Positions 7,964-16,805 of a stretch of DNA of 38,496 bases are shown here, one piece after another. Under the pieces are notes generated by a model, which saw only the letters and a list, made by a program, of their open reading frames with translations, did not search any database and had not been told where the DNA came from. How positions within the stretch are numbered: position 1 is the first letter of the stretch; every line of letters begins with the position of its first letter. The DNA is from Parabacteroides sp. (GTDB taxonomy: Bacteria; Bacteroidota; Bacteroidia; Bacteroidales; Tannerellaceae). The stretch is from NCBI GenBank assembly GCA_017937385.1, contig JAGBDR010000024.1, forward strand, positions 1-38,496. The letters are read 5' to 3'. The position numbers and the translations under genes are program-made.

Positions 7964-8671
7964 GTGAAGATCCGTGTACTCATATTAGTTCTCTTGGCCG
8001 GTTGCATGACCGGGCTTCGCGCACAAGAATATAAGTACGAGATCGGAGGAATGGCGGGCGGCGCCTATTATATGGGCGATGTCAATAAGAATGCTTTTTT
8101 TAAAGGGCTGAATCCCGCGTTTGGAGCCGTGTTCCGCTATAATGCCAATTTCAGGTGGGCGTTCAAAGGCAACCTGATGTGGGGACGGGTTTCCGGTACG
8201 ACGGAAGGGCAGGAGAATGTTTTTCCGGATGGCGCACAAGGCTCTTTCAGCCGGAACCTGATTGAACTGGGCGGACAGATGGAGTTTAACTTCTTTCCGT
8301 ACAGTGATAAGTTCGCTTATTCCAATGCAAAGCGTTTCACGCCCTATATCTTGATGGGATTGGGTGTGACGGTTGCGCCGGGGAACGGGAAGACGTTTGC
8401 CGGCCCGAACATCCCGCTTGGCATAGGATTGAAATACAAGGTGAAGGAGAGGATTAACCTGGGATGTGAGTTTTCGTTCCGCAAACTGTTTGGCGACGGG
8501 CTGGACGTGACGGACGACAGCAATGCGTTTTTGGATGATCCTTACCACATGAAGGGTAGTTTCTTGAAGAACAAGGATTGGTATTCTTTTCTGTTGTTTA
8601 CGGTTACCTGGGATTTCGGTCCGCGGTGCAGAACCTGCAACAATGCGAAGAATATAGATAATATACAGTAG
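7964..8671 (+). CDS. DUF6089-like outer-membrane beta-barrel protein
   Basis: 235 aa starting with GTG at 7964. A signal peptide (to about LRAQ at residue 21) is followed by alternating hydrophobic strands of a small 8-stranded barrel: [26 protein letters not shown] and [10 protein letters not shown]. It ends in the [11 protein letters not shown] segment after the last strand. This matches the DUF6089 type commonly beside uppS and bamA in Bacteroidota (recalled, not searched). The C-terminal CRTC pair is unusual for a barrel and may form a disulphide. Function unknown. It lies 11 bases after the propeller lipoprotein gene and 17 before uppS. Confidence 0.75.
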   Translation: MKIRVLILVLLAGCMTGLRAQEYKYEIGGMAGGAYYMGDVNKNAFFKGLNPAFGAVFRYNANFRWAFKGNLMWGRVSGTTEGQENVFPDGAQGSFSRNLIELGGQMEFNFFPYSDKFAYSNAKRFTPYILMGLGVTVAPGNGKTFAGPNIPLGIGLKYKVKERINLGCEFSFRKLFGDGLDVTDDSNAFLDDPYHMKGSFLKNKDWYSFLLFTVTWDFGPRCRTCNNAKNIDNIQ

Positions 8672-8688
8672 TTATAGATGAAAACACG

Positions 8689-9432
8689 ATGTCGTTGATT
8701 GAACAAATAGATAAAAACCGGTTGCCGCAACATGTGGCGATTATTATGGACGGCAACGGACGCTGGGCCAAAGCGAGGGGAAAGGACCGGAGCTACGGGC
8801 ACCAGGAGGGCGTTGTTTCCGTCCGTAAAGTCGTGGAAGCCGCTACAACCGTGGGGTTGAAATATCTGACGATGTACACGTTTTCGACAGAAAACTGGAA
8901 TCGTCCGGAGGCGGAGGTCCAGGCGTTGATGAGTTTGCTGGTTACGGCGATCCATCGCGAGACTCCCGACCTGATGAAAAATAATGTCCGGTTGATGGCG
9001 ATCGGCAATCTGGACCGCTTGCCGGCAGATGCACGTGCCACCTTGCAGGATTGTATCGTGCAAACTTCAGCCAATACGGGCGTTACGCTCATATTGGCTT
9101 TGAGCTATTCGGCCCGTTGGGAAATTACTGAAGCCGTGAAACAGCTGGTTCGTATGGCACAGGATAACGAGATTGACCCGGAGGAAATCACCGAAGCCGT
9201 CATTGCGGACCACCTGACGACTCAAGGGATTCCCGATCCGGATTTGTTGATCCGTACCGGAGGAGAACAACGCGTCAGCAACTTCCTGCTTTGGCAATTG
9301 TCGTATGCCGAGTTCTTTTTCACCGATGTGTATTGGCCGGATTTTAGAGAAGAAGAGTTGTATGGAGCTATATTGTATTACCAACAGCGTGAACGGCGCT
9401 TCGGTAAGACAAGTGAGCAATTAATCTTATAA
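8689..9432 (+). CDS. uppS: isoprenyl transferase (undecaprenyl diphosphate synthase)
   Basis: 247 aa. Adds isopentenyl units in cis to farnesyl diphosphate to make the C55 carrier for peptidoglycan and surface polysaccharide. The active-site motif [11 protein letters not shown] has catalytic Asp21. The later blocks [10 protein letters not shown] and [19 protein letters not shown], and the E-rich end of the family, are all present. The gene ends 14 bases before bamA, a pairing common in Bacteroidota and consistent with an envelope operon. Confidence 0.97.
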   Translation: MSLIEQIDKNRLPQHVAIIMDGNGRWAKARGKDRSYGHQEGVVSVRKVVEAATTVGLKYLTMYTFSTENWNRPEAEVQALMSLLVTAIHRETPDLMKNNVRLMAIGNLDRLPADARATLQDCIVQTSANTGVTLILALSYSARWEITEAVKQLVRMAQDNEIDPEEITEAVIADHLTTQGIPDPDLLIRTGGEQRVSNFLLWQLSYAEFFFTDVYWPDFREEELYGAILYYQQRERRFGKTSEQLIL

Positions 9433-9446
9433 ACAATAGCTGTTAT

Positions 9447-12155
9447 ATGTACAGAAGAATAGTGCTGTTTTTTGTTTGCTTGGGATTTGCTTTCGGTGCT
9501 TTTGCCCAGGAAACTGACACTACCAAGGTTGAAGAACCGGCAGAAGTGCCGGTCATATCCTATTCGTCACCTCCCAAAAAGTATATTATCGATAGTATTC
9601 GGGTGACAGGGATTACGAATTATGATGATTTTGTGTTGATAGGCTTTTCCGGTTTGTCGAAAGGGGATGAAGTTACGATACCGGAACCGGGAGGAGCGAT
9701 TACAGATGCTGTAAAGCGTTTCTGGAAACATGGACTATTCTCGGATGTGAAGATCTTGGCTACCAAAATAGAAGGCAACAAGGTTTGGCTGGAAATCCGG
9801 TTGAAACAGCGTCCGCGTATTTCGGAAGTCAACTATCACGGCATCAAGAAAGGGGAACGCGAGGATCTGGAAGCCCGTCTGGGGTTGCGCAAAGGATACC
9901 AGGTGACTCCGAACGTGATCGACCGTGCGAAGGTGTTGATCAAGAAGTTCTTCGATGGCAAAGGGTTTAAGAATGTGGATGTTGAAATCCTCCAGAAAGA
10001 TGATCTTGCGCATGAAGGCGAAGTGATTGTCGACATCAACATCGATAAGAACGAAAAGACTAAAATTCACAAGATCCATTTCGATGGAAACAGCGCGTTG
10101 ACGGATCGCGACTTGAAAAAGGCGATGAAGAAGACGAACGAAAAGTTCAGCCTGTTCAACGACTGGAAGAGTAGTATCCTGGAGGCATTCAGCACGAAGA
10201 AGTTTACGACGGAAGAATATGAAAACGACAAGAAGAATATCATCGCGAAGTATAATGAAAAGGGATATCGTGATGCCGTTCTTTTGGAAGACAGCGTTGT
10301 CAATTATAATGAAAAGCGTGTGGACATCTTCCTGAAGGTGGAAGAAGGCGACAAATATTATTTGAAGGATATCAATTTTGTCGGAAATACGAAATATCCG
10401 ACCGAACAGTTGATGGCCTATCTGAACATGAAGCCGGGCGATGTCTACAACCAGAAGAAACTGAACGAACGGTTGACCACGGACGATGATGCCGTTTCCA
10501 ACCTTTATTACAATAACGGGTACATCTTCTTCGGTGCCGATCCGGTGGAAGTGGATGTCGAAAACGACTCCATCTCGCTGGAAATCCGTATACAGGAAGG
10601 GCCGCAGGCTACCATCAACCGGGTGATCATCAACGGTAACGACCGTTTGTATGAAGACATCGTGCGTCGTGAACTCCGTACGAAGCCGGGTATGTTGTTC
10701 AGTCGGGAAGACTTGATGCGTTCAACCCGTGAAATCGCGCAGATGGGACATTTCGACCCGGAAAACTTAGTGCCGCAGCCGATACCCGATCCGGAGAACG
10801 GAACGGTGGATATCCAGTACAACCTCGTTTCCAAGGCGAACGACCAGATCGAGTTCTCCGCCGGTTGGGGACAGACGGGTGTGATCGGTAAGTTGAGTTT
10901 GAAGTTTACGAACTTCTCCATGAAGAACCTCTTGAACCCCAGCACCTATAAAGGTATTATCCCGCAGGGGGAAGGACAGACGCTGACGCTGAGCGGACAG
11001 ACGAACGGCCGTTATTACCAGGCGTACAGTATTTCGTTCATGGACCCGTGGTTCGGAGGCAAGCGCCCGAATACGCTGTCGGTGAGCGCCTACTTCTCCA
11101 AACAGACGGATATCAGTAGTAGTTACATGAGCAATAATAGCTATGGTTACGGTTATCCTTACTACGGTGGTTATGGCGGCTATCCTTATTATGGTGGCTA
11201 TGGCGGTTATGGGTACGGCTACGGATATGGCTATGGCGGTTACGGGTATGGTAATTATGGTAACTACGAGTTGGCATACGACCCGGACAAGTCGATCATG
11301 ATGTTCGGCCTTGCAGCCGGTTACGGTAAGCGTTTGAACTGGCCGGATGACTACTTCCAGTTTATGGCGACTTTGAACTACCAGTTGTATATGATGAAAG
11401 ACTGGGATTATTTCTTGGTCAGCAATGGAAATTGCCATAATATCAACCTGGAGTTGAACTTGCAGCGTAACTCTATCGACAACCCGCTTTACACCCGTCG
11501 CGGTTCGCAGTTCATGTTCTCGGTGACGGCTACTCCGCCCTGGTCGTTGTGGGACGGCAAAGACTATGAGCACATGAGCGATCAGGATGAAGCCAAGTTC
11601 CGTATGATCGAATATCACAAATGGAAGTTCAAGGCGAAGATCTTCTCTCCGCTGGCTCCGATGACAGTGAAGCGTACGCCGGTGTTGATGTCGCGTGTCG
11701 AATACGGATTCTTGGGTTCTTATAACAAGTATAAGAAATCTCCGTTTGAAACCTTCTATATGGGTGGTGACGGTATGAGCGGATATTCCAGTACGTATGC
11801 GACCGAAACGATCGGTTTGAGAGGTTATGAAAACGGTAGTATTGCCGGTAACGGTGGTTACAGTTCATACGGGTATGCTTATTCACGCTTGTCGATGGAG
11901 TTGCGCTATCCGTTCTTGCTGGAACCCTCTTCTACAATCTATGGTCTGGTATTCGTCGAGGCAGGTAATGCCTGGAGAGAGTTGAAGGATTTCAATCCGT
12001 TCCAGTTGAAGCGTTCCGCCGGTGTCGGTGTCCGTATCTTCCTGCCGATGATCGGTTTGATGGGTATCGACTGGGCGTACGGTTTCGACCGTCCTGACGG
12101 AAGTTCTCAGCGTGGTGGCAGCAACTTCCACTTTATTATTGGACAGGAATTTTAG
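9447..12155 (+). CDS. bamA: outer-membrane protein assembly factor BamA
   Basis: 902 aa. Central subunit of the machine that folds beta-barrels into the outer membrane. A signal peptide ends near AFAQ (residue 21). POTRA-type repeats occupy about residues 45-450, with repeated 'I..I.F.GN....' segments such as KIHFDGNSAL and DINFVGNTKY. The C-terminal barrel carries the loop-6 motif as LRGY near residue 791 and ends with F in the last strand (FIIGQEF). A 42-residue tract of almost only Tyr and Gly (566-607) sits in the early barrel and is not part of the general family. Preceded by uppS, followed by skp-like chaperone genes that serve the same pathway. Confidence 0.96.
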   Translation: MYRRIVLFFVCLGFAFGAFAQETDTTKVEEPAEVPVISYSSPPKKYIIDSIRVTGITNYDDFVLIGFSGLSKGDEVTIPEPGGAITDAVKRFWKHGLFSDVKILATKIEGNKVWLEIRLKQRPRISEVNYHGIKKGEREDLEARLGLRKGYQVTPNVIDRAKVLIKKFFDGKGFKNVDVEILQKDDLAHEGEVIVDINIDKNEKTKIHKIHFDGNSALTDRDLKKAMKKTNEKFSLFNDWKSSILEAFSTKKFTTEEYENDKKNIIAKYNEKGYRDAVLLEDSVVNYNEKRVDIFLKVEEGDKYYLKDINFVGNTKYPTEQLMAYLNMKPGDVYNQKKLNERLTTDDDAVSNLYYNNGYIFFGADPVEVDVENDSISLEIRIQEGPQATINRVIINGNDRLYEDIVRRELRTKPGMLFSREDLMRSTREIAQMGHFDPENLVPQPIPDPENGTVDIQYNLVSKANDQIEFSAGWGQTGVIGKLSLKFTNFSMKNLLNPSTYKGIIPQGEGQTLTLSGQTNGRYYQAYSISFMDPWFGGKRPNTLSVSAYFSKQTDISSSYMSNNSYGYGYPYYGGYGGYPYYGGYGGYGYGYGYGYGGYGYGNYGNYELAYDPDKSIMMFGLAAGYGKRLNWPDDYFQFMATLNYQLYMMKDWDYFLVSNGNCHNINLELNLQRNSIDNPLYTRRGSQFMFSVTATPPWSLWDGKDYEHMSDQDEAKFRMIEYHKWKFKAKIFSPLAPMTVKRTPVLMSRVEYGFLGSYNKYKKSPFETFYMGGDGMSGYSSTYATETIGLRGYENGSIAGNGGYSSYGYAYSRLSMELRYPFLLEPSSTIYGLVFVEAGNAWRELKDFNPFQLKRSAGVGVRIFLPMIGLMGIDWAYGFDRPDGSSQRGGSNFHFIIGQEF

Positions 12156-12157
12156 GG

Positions 12158-12189
12158 AATTGACAATTGACAATGGACAATTGACAATT
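12158..12189. repeat. AATTGACAATTG-type repeat, half element
   Basis: A 32-base A/T-rich repetitive segment made of AATTGACAATTG and AATGGACAATTG units. It is identical to 23112-23143 and matches one arm of the hairpin elements beside ung. A related run of TTTCAATTTTCA follows at about 12285-12322. The rest of 12190-12326 holds no gene. Confidence 0.8.
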
Positions 12190-12326
12190 GGATGAGAAAT
12201 AGGGGAAAGAGGCAATTGGAGAGAAATCTGGTTGCCTCTTTTGTGTTGGGGGCGTTTCCAATTCTGTTAAATTGTTAATTGTATCTTATTAAGTTTCAAT
12301 TTTCAGCTTTCAATTTTCAATTCTTT

Positions 12327-12334
12327 TATCTTTG
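12327..12334 (+). promoter_or_regulatory. -7 promoter element of the first skp-like gene
   Basis: TATCTTTG matches TAnnTTTG, 34 bases before the ATG at 12368. It overlaps an in-frame start at 12332, so the later Met is preferred. Confidence 0.65.
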
Positions 12335-12367
12335 CAGCCAGAAGGTATAACTATAAATGACATGTGT

Positions 12368-12883
12368 ATGAAAAAGATTATTGCCTTAAGCTGTCTGTTG
12401 TTCCTCTGCACGTTCGCAGGGCACGCACAGAAGTTCGCTTTGATAGATATGGAATATATCTTGAAGAATATTCCGGCTTATGAAATGACGAATGAGCAGT
12501 TGAGCCAGGTTTCCAAGAAATGGCAGAACGAGGTGGATGCACTCCAGCAGGAAGCGCAGAACATGTACAAGACATACCAGAGCGACCTTGTGTTCCTGTC
12601 TGCCGAGATGAAGTCGAAACGCGAAGAAGCGATCGTCCAGAAAGAGCAGGAAGCACAGGATCTGAAACGCAAGTATTTCGGCCCCGAAGGCGAATTGTAT
12701 AAGAAGCGCGAAAGCCTGATGAAGCCGATTCAGGACGAGATTTACAATGCCATCAAGGAAATCTCCGAAGACAAAGGCTACCAGATGGTCATGGACCGGG
12801 CGTCGTCGATGAATATCATTTTTGCTTCTCCGAAGATCGATATAAGCAATGAAGTCCTGATAAAATTAGGATATTCAAAATAA
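12368..12883 (+). CDS. OmpH/Skp-family periplasmic chaperone (first copy)
   Basis: 171 aa. MKKIIALSCLLFLCTFAGHAQ is a signal peptide. The mature part begins FALIDMEYILKNIPAYE, the family's first strand and helix. A long charged coiled coil (about residues 45-125, rich in E, Q and K) follows and then a short C-terminal strand region. Skp-type trimers hold unfolded outer-membrane proteins on the way to BamA. The gene follows bamA and precedes a second copy of the family; each copy has its own -7 box. Confidence 0.9.
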   Translation: MKKIIALSCLLFLCTFAGHAQKFALIDMEYILKNIPAYEMTNEQLSQVSKKWQNEVDALQQEAQNMYKTYQSDLVFLSAEMKSKREEAIVQKEQEAQDLKRKYFGPEGELYKKRESLMKPIQDEIYNAIKEISEDKGYQMVMDRASSMNIIFASPKIDISNEVLIKLGYSK

Positions 12884-12888
12884 ATGCT

Positions 12889-12896
12889 TACATTTG
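12889..12896 (+). promoter_or_regulatory. -7 promoter element of the second skp-like gene
   Basis: TACATTTG matches TAnnTTTG and lies 59 bases before the ATG at 12955, directly after the first copy's stop codon. Confidence 0.65.
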
Positions 12897-12954
12897 TGCG
12901 CTTTAATGAAGCAAGCGAAGAATAGATTAATAACAAGTAATATTTTATAGAAAA

Positions 12955-13452
12955 ATGAAGAAACTGATTATCTTTTTGTTGATGATGCTCCCGCTGGGTG
13001 TTTTTGCTCAGGAATCTAAGATTGCGATTGTAAATACGCAGGAAGTGATCCAGGCTATGCCGGAATTTGCCGATATGCAAAAACAGATTGCGGATATGGA
13101 AGCCAAGTATAAGAATGAAATGCAGGTGATGAATGATGAGTATAATAAGAAATATTCAGATTTTGTAGCCCAGCAGGATTCGTTGACAGAAAATATCAAG
13201 ATGAGAAGAATGCAGGAACTGCAGGATATGGAACAGCGTACGCAGAACTTCATCCAGATCACGCAGCAGGATTTCCAGAAGAAGCAGGGCGAATTGTTCG
13301 CTCCGATCCAGGAAAAGCTGAAAAATGCGATCAAGTCTGTCGGTGACGAAAAAGGATATGTTTATATCCTGGATCCGCAGATCGTACTGTATCAGGGTAG
13401 CGCTGCCGTTGATGCCACTCCGTTCGTAAAAGCGAAATTGGGTATTAACTAA
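12955..13452 (+). CDS. OmpH/Skp-family periplasmic chaperone (second copy)
   Basis: 165 aa. Signal peptide MKKLIIFLLMMLPLGVFAQ, then SKIAIVNTQEVIQAMPEF, the conserved first strand and helix, a central coiled coil (about 40-120, rich in Q, E, M and K) and a C-terminal strand region (GYVYILDPQIVLYQ). It is a diverged paralogue of the preceding gene, sharing layout but little identity. Followed by a strong terminator at 13473-13507. Confidence 0.92.
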   Translation: MKKLIIFLLMMLPLGVFAQESKIAIVNTQEVIQAMPEFADMQKQIADMEAKYKNEMQVMNDEYNKKYSDFVAQQDSLTENIKMRRMQELQDMEQRTQNFIQITQQDFQKKQGELFAPIQEKLKNAIKSVGDEKGYVYILDPQIVLYQGSAAVDATPFVKAKLGIN

Positions 13453-13472
13453 TCAGATTAGTAATTATAAAG

Positions 13473-13507
13473 ATAGCGAGGCGATATCTCCTCGCTATTC
13501 TTTTTTC
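13473..13507 (+). terminator. rho-independent terminator after the skp-like pair
   Basis: A perfect 9-bp stem, ATAGCGAGG (13473-13481) with CCTCGCTAT (13490-13498), an 8-base loop, then TCTTTTTT. Confidence 0.9.
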
Positions 13508-13601
13508 AGGCACGGACCACACGGACTGTTGCGGATATTCTTTCCGTATTTCCCGTATGGCCCGTGTTTGGTTTATACACTATATATTAAAGACTTCTGT
13601 T

Positions 13602-14435
13602 ATGTTTTCTTCTGCACCAGGTCCGATCGGTATTTTCGACTCCGGTTATGGAGGGCTTACGATCTTTGATAAGATCCGGGAAGCTATGCCGGAATATGAT
13701 TACATTTATTTGGGTGATAATGCCCGTTCGCCTTACGGCCCACGTTCGTTCGAGGTCGTCTATCATTTTACACGGCAGGCGGTGGAGACGCTTTTCAACG
13801 AGGGTTGCCGGATTGTTGTCTTGGCTTGTAATACGGCTTCGGCAAAGGCTTTGCGCACGATCCAGCAACGGGACTTGCCGCTGTGGGACCCGTCTCGCCG
13901 GGTGTTGGGCGTGATCCGTCCGACGGTGGAGCGGATGGATGCGGTCAGCAAAAGCAAGCATATCGGGATTTTGGGAACGAGCGGTACGATCACATCCGGC
14001 TCCTATTCGTTGGAAATCAAGAAAATGTTTCCGCATATCACGGTGACGGGCGAAGCCTGCCCGATGTGGGTCCCGTTGGTCGAGAACAAGGAATTCGATT
14101 CGCCGGGCGCGGACTATTTCGTGCGGAAGCATCTGGAGCATATCCTGGCCGCCGATCCGGAGATCGATACGCTGGTCCTGGGCTGTACGCACTATCCGTT
14201 GCTGATTGATAAGATCAAAGCTTTCTTACCAGACGGGATTACTTTGTTCTCACAAGGGGAATATGTGGCGGCAAGCCTTGTGGACTACCTGCACCGCCAT
14301 CCCGAGATGGAGAGCCGTCTGACCAAACAGGGGCGTTGCCGTTTCCTGACAACCGAATCGGCCGCCAAGTTTTCCGATGCCGCCTCTGTCTTCCTGAGCC
14401 AGCCGGTAGCGGTGGAACAGATTTCGATCGATTGA
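13602..14435 (+). CDS. murI: glutamate racemase
   Basis: 277 aa from Met at 13602. Makes D-glutamate for peptidoglycan in the cytoplasm. Motifs are IGIFDSGYGGLT (9-20), the first catalytic cysteine Cys76 in LACNTAS and the second, Cys195, in LGCTHYP. An in-frame ATG at 13557 would add 15 residues not seen in the family. The stop is 3 bases before the VanX-type dipeptidase gene, so the two are probably co-transcribed. Confidence 0.96.
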   Translation: MFSSAPGPIGIFDSGYGGLTIFDKIREAMPEYDYIYLGDNARSPYGPRSFEVVYHFTRQAVETLFNEGCRIVVLACNTASAKALRTIQQRDLPLWDPSRRVLGVIRPTVERMDAVSKSKHIGILGTSGTITSGSYSLEIKKMFPHITVTGEACPMWVPLVENKEFDSPGADYFVRKHLEHILAADPEIDTLVLGCTHYPLLIDKIKAFLPDGITLFSQGEYVAASLVDYLHRHPEMESRLTKQGRCRFLTTESAAKFSDAASVFLSQPVAVEQISID

Positions 14436-14438
14436 ACC

Positions 14439-15101
14439 ATGTATCCCTATCTCTGCATCCTGCTGTTGTTGCTTTCTTCCGTTTTCAGCCAAGGACAGGA
14501 GCTGGACCGCTATATGGCGGAGCGGAAGTTGGTGGATGTCTCTTCCCGGGATACGACGTTGCGGGTGGAACTGGCGTATGCAACGGCGGAGAACTTTCTT
14601 GGGCAGGCAGTCTATTCCGGGATCACACGTGCCTGGTTGCATCCCGATGCGGCAAACAAACTACTTGCCGCCCACCGACTGTTGAAACAGGAACATCCCG
14701 GCTGGCGGTTTGTGATCTATGATGCCGCACGCCCCATGTCGGTACAGCGGAAAATGTGGGCACTTGTCCGCGGAACGGATAAAACCAACTACGTCAGCAA
14801 TCCGGCAAACGGTGGCGGCCTGCACAACTACGGGATGGCTGTCGACCTGACGATCCTCGACGAAAACGGGACACCGCTTCCGATGGGCACTCCTTTCGAC
14901 TATTTCGGGGAAGAAGCGCACACAGATAACGAAGCGTCCCTATTGGAAGCGGGACGGATCAGCCGCGCCGAATATGAGAACCGCCGCCTCCTGCGACGGA
15001 TCATGCGGAAAGCCGGATTCCGCGCCATCCCCTATGAATGGTGGCATTTCAATGCTTGCACCCGCGCAGAGGCACGCCAAGGCTATCCGGTGATAGACTG
15101 A
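14439..15101 (+). CDS. VanX/DdpX-type D-Ala-D-Ala dipeptidase (peptidase M15D), exported
   Basis: 220 aa. A hydrophobic N-terminus (to about residue 18) looks like a signal peptide, so it should act in the periplasm on D-Ala-D-Ala or peptide ends. The M15D zinc ligands are visible: His129 and Asp136 in GGLHNYGMAVDL, and His203 next to the catalytic Glu200 in YEWWHF. Arg98 in DAARPMS matches the conserved arginine. It lies 3 bases after murI. A role in cell-wall turnover is more likely than vancomycin resistance, as no vanH, vanA or vanRS is near. Confidence 0.9.
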   Translation: MYPYLCILLLLLSSVFSQGQELDRYMAERKLVDVSSRDTTLRVELAYATAENFLGQAVYSGITRAWLHPDAANKLLAAHRLLKQEHPGWRFVIYDAARPMSVQRKMWALVRGTDKTNYVSNPANGGGLHNYGMAVDLTILDENGTPLPMGTPFDYFGEEAHTDNEASLLEAGRISRAEYENRRLLRRIMRKAGFRAIPYEWWHFNACTRAEARQGYPVID

Positions 15102-15114
15102 CCTTTTCTGCCGT

Positions 15115-15483
15115 TTAAACGACATTCTTTCCGAATGGTGCGAGAGCCAACGCCGACATCTTGAAATGCTGCCGGCCGAAGGGGATGCCGATGATCGTGA
15201 TGCACAACAACAGCCCGAAGAACAGGTGGGTCAGGCAGATCCAGAAGCCGCCGATACAGATCCAGATCACGTTCATAATCAGGCACAGGCAACCGCCCGA
15301 ATTGCCGTCGTCCGTCACCCGGCGGCCGAAAGGCCAAAGGGCCAGCATTCCCATTTTCAAGGTCTGCAATCCGAAAGGGATTCCGATGATCGTCACCATC
15401 AGCAGCAAACTGGATATCAGATATTCCACGGCAGTAAGCAATCCGCCGCAGATCAGCCAGATGATATTTCCTAAAAACTTCAT
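15115..15483 (-). CDS. YccF-domain membrane protein
   Basis: 122 aa with two copies of the YccF (DUF307) module: NIIWLICGGLLTAVEYL...ITIIGIPFG-type segments at residues 5-50 and 70-115. Each has hydrophobic stretches followed by GIPFG and then a PFG(R/K) turn, giving probably four membrane-associated helices in the inner membrane. Function unknown. It lies convergent to the dipeptidase gene with only 13 bases between them, and 17 bases downstream of the M23 peptidase gene on the same strand. Confidence 0.85.
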   Translation of the reverse strand: MKFLGNIIWLICGGLLTAVEYLISSLLLMVTIIGIPFGLQTLKMGMLALWPFGRRVTDDGNSGGCLCLIMNVIWICIGGFWICLTHLFFGLLLCITIIGIPFGRQHFKMSALALAPFGKNVV

Positions 15484-15500
15484 AGCGTCTCTTTCTATTT

Positions 15501-16754
15501 TTAATTGTTCTTTATTCTCATGCTGTCCAATTCCGCCAACACCGTCTGCGTCACGATCGCGAAACTGTCGCGCAGTTCCGGTCTGACCGGTTGCGAGGGA
15601 GGTGCCTCCATCTGCAACGGGTTGATCGGTTCTCCGTTCTTATAGACCCGGAAATCGAGGTGCGGACCGGTCGAGAGCCCGGTCGATCCGACGTAGCCGA
15701 TCACCTGTCCCTGTTGCACATGACTGCCGACTTCGATCTCTTTGGCATATTTGCTCAGGTGCATATAGGAAGTCGTGTAGACGGAGTTGTGCTTCACTTT
15801 CAGCGTGTGTCCTCCGCCGTTCATGTAGCCTTTGGCAATGACCGTACCCGCCCCGATACTCTTGACCTCCGTCCCGACGGGAGCCGCGTAGTCTACCCCG
15901 TGATGCGCCCGATAGCGTTTCAGGATCGGATGGAAACGGGCGTTCGTGAAGCGCGAGGTGATGCGGAAGAAATCCAACGGCGCTTTCAGGAACGCTTTCC
16001 GGAGGCTGTTCCCTTCGAGGTCGAAATATTCGAAGACGCTGTCCTGCGTGAACGGTATGGCGGTAAACTCTTTTCCCTGATGCGTGAAGACCGCTCCTTC
16101 GATGGAGGTGATGTTCAGGGCGGTCGTGTCGTCTATATAGGCGACATCATACAAGACCCGGAACGAGTCCCCCTCTTTCACGTCGAAAAAGTCGATCTGC
16201 CAGGCATAGACATCCGAAATCTTGATGGCCAGCAACGGGTCCGCCCCGCTTGCCTTGATCACGTTCCAAAGGGAAGAGTTGAGTGTTCCTTCTGTGTAAT
16301 GTCGTTTGATGGTGATGGGCTTGTTGAACTCGTATGCCTGGATCGAATCGCCCGTCAGGTCGATGACGGCATAGTCGACAAGCGACTTGGCAAAGGCGAT
16401 ATAGCGGATGTCGGCCACACTGTCCTGGGTCGTAAACGTATAGTAGTTCATACCTGCCCGGAGCTTCGTCGGGTTCAGGACTTCGGTGGAGGCTTTCGTG
16501 ATGCTGTCCGCTTTCAAGGCAGAGAATCCGAGGCCGGAAAAGATGGAGGCCGGGTTGTCGCCGTTTTTCATCTTATACTCCGTCACGTCCAACGAGTCGA
16601 TACAAACGCCGTATTGGTAGACGTGTTGCAGGCTGTCGATCCATTCGCTGTCCACTCCCTCTTCCTCTTCTTCGGGCTGCCGCGGGGTGCGTGTGCAGGA
16701 GAAACAAACCAACAGTCCTGCCAGCAACCCATATAGGGTGATGTTTTTATTCAT
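15501..16754 (-). CDS. M23-family peptidase lipoprotein (LytM domain)
   Basis: 417 aa from Met at 16754. The signal ends LLVCFSC, followed by an acidic linker (PEEEEEG), so it is an anchored periplasmic or surface lipoprotein. The central part resembles OapA/LysM-like modules of M23 proteins. The C-terminal LytM domain has HHGVDYAAP (His and Asp zinc ligands), YMHLSKYA and GSTGLSTGPHLDFRV. Family members normally read HLHF at the last motif; here the second His, a zinc ligand, is Asp, so activity is uncertain. Probably a cell-wall endopeptidase or an activator. Upstream of, and possibly co-transcribed with, the YccF gene. Confidence 0.9.
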   Translation of the reverse strand: MNKNITLYGLLAGLLVCFSCTRTPRQPEEEEEGVDSEWIDSLQHVYQYGVCIDSLDVTEYKMKNGDNPASIFSGLGFSALKADSITKASTEVLNPTKLRAGMNYYTFTTQDSVADIRYIAFAKSLVDYAVIDLTGDSIQAYEFNKPITIKRHYTEGTLNSSLWNVIKASGADPLLAIKISDVYAWQIDFFDVKEGDSFRVLYDVAYIDDTTALNITSIEGAVFTHQGKEFTAIPFTQDSVFEYFDLEGNSLRKAFLKAPLDFFRITSRFTNARFHPILKRYRAHHGVDYAAPVGTEVKSIGAGTVIAKGYMNGGGHTLKVKHNSVYTTSYMHLSKYAKEIEVGSHVQQGQVIGYVGSTGLSTGPHLDFRVYKNGEPINPLQMEAPPSQPVRPELRDSFAIVTQTVLAELDSMRIKNN

Positions 16755-16793
16755 GCTCTCTCTTCTGATACGATTCTCTTTTTCTACAAGCAA

Positions 16794-16801
16794 CAAATAT
16801 A
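16794..16801 (-). promoter_or_regulatory. -7 promoter element of the M23 peptidase gene
   Basis: The minus strand reads TATATTTG, 40 bases before the ATG at 16754. It places the transcription start after an in-frame ATG at 16796, which favours the later start. Confidence 0.6.
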
Positions 16802-16805
16802 CGAA

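Noticed and set aside
9620-11886. Long minus-strand reading frames opposite bamA and lptD
   Set aside because: They are shadows of GC-biased codons of the barrel genes, without signals, promoters or family likeness.
14439-15101. Vancomycin resistance vanX
   Set aside because: Only the dipeptidase is present; no ligase, dehydrogenase or two-component genes are near, so a housekeeping role is likelier.
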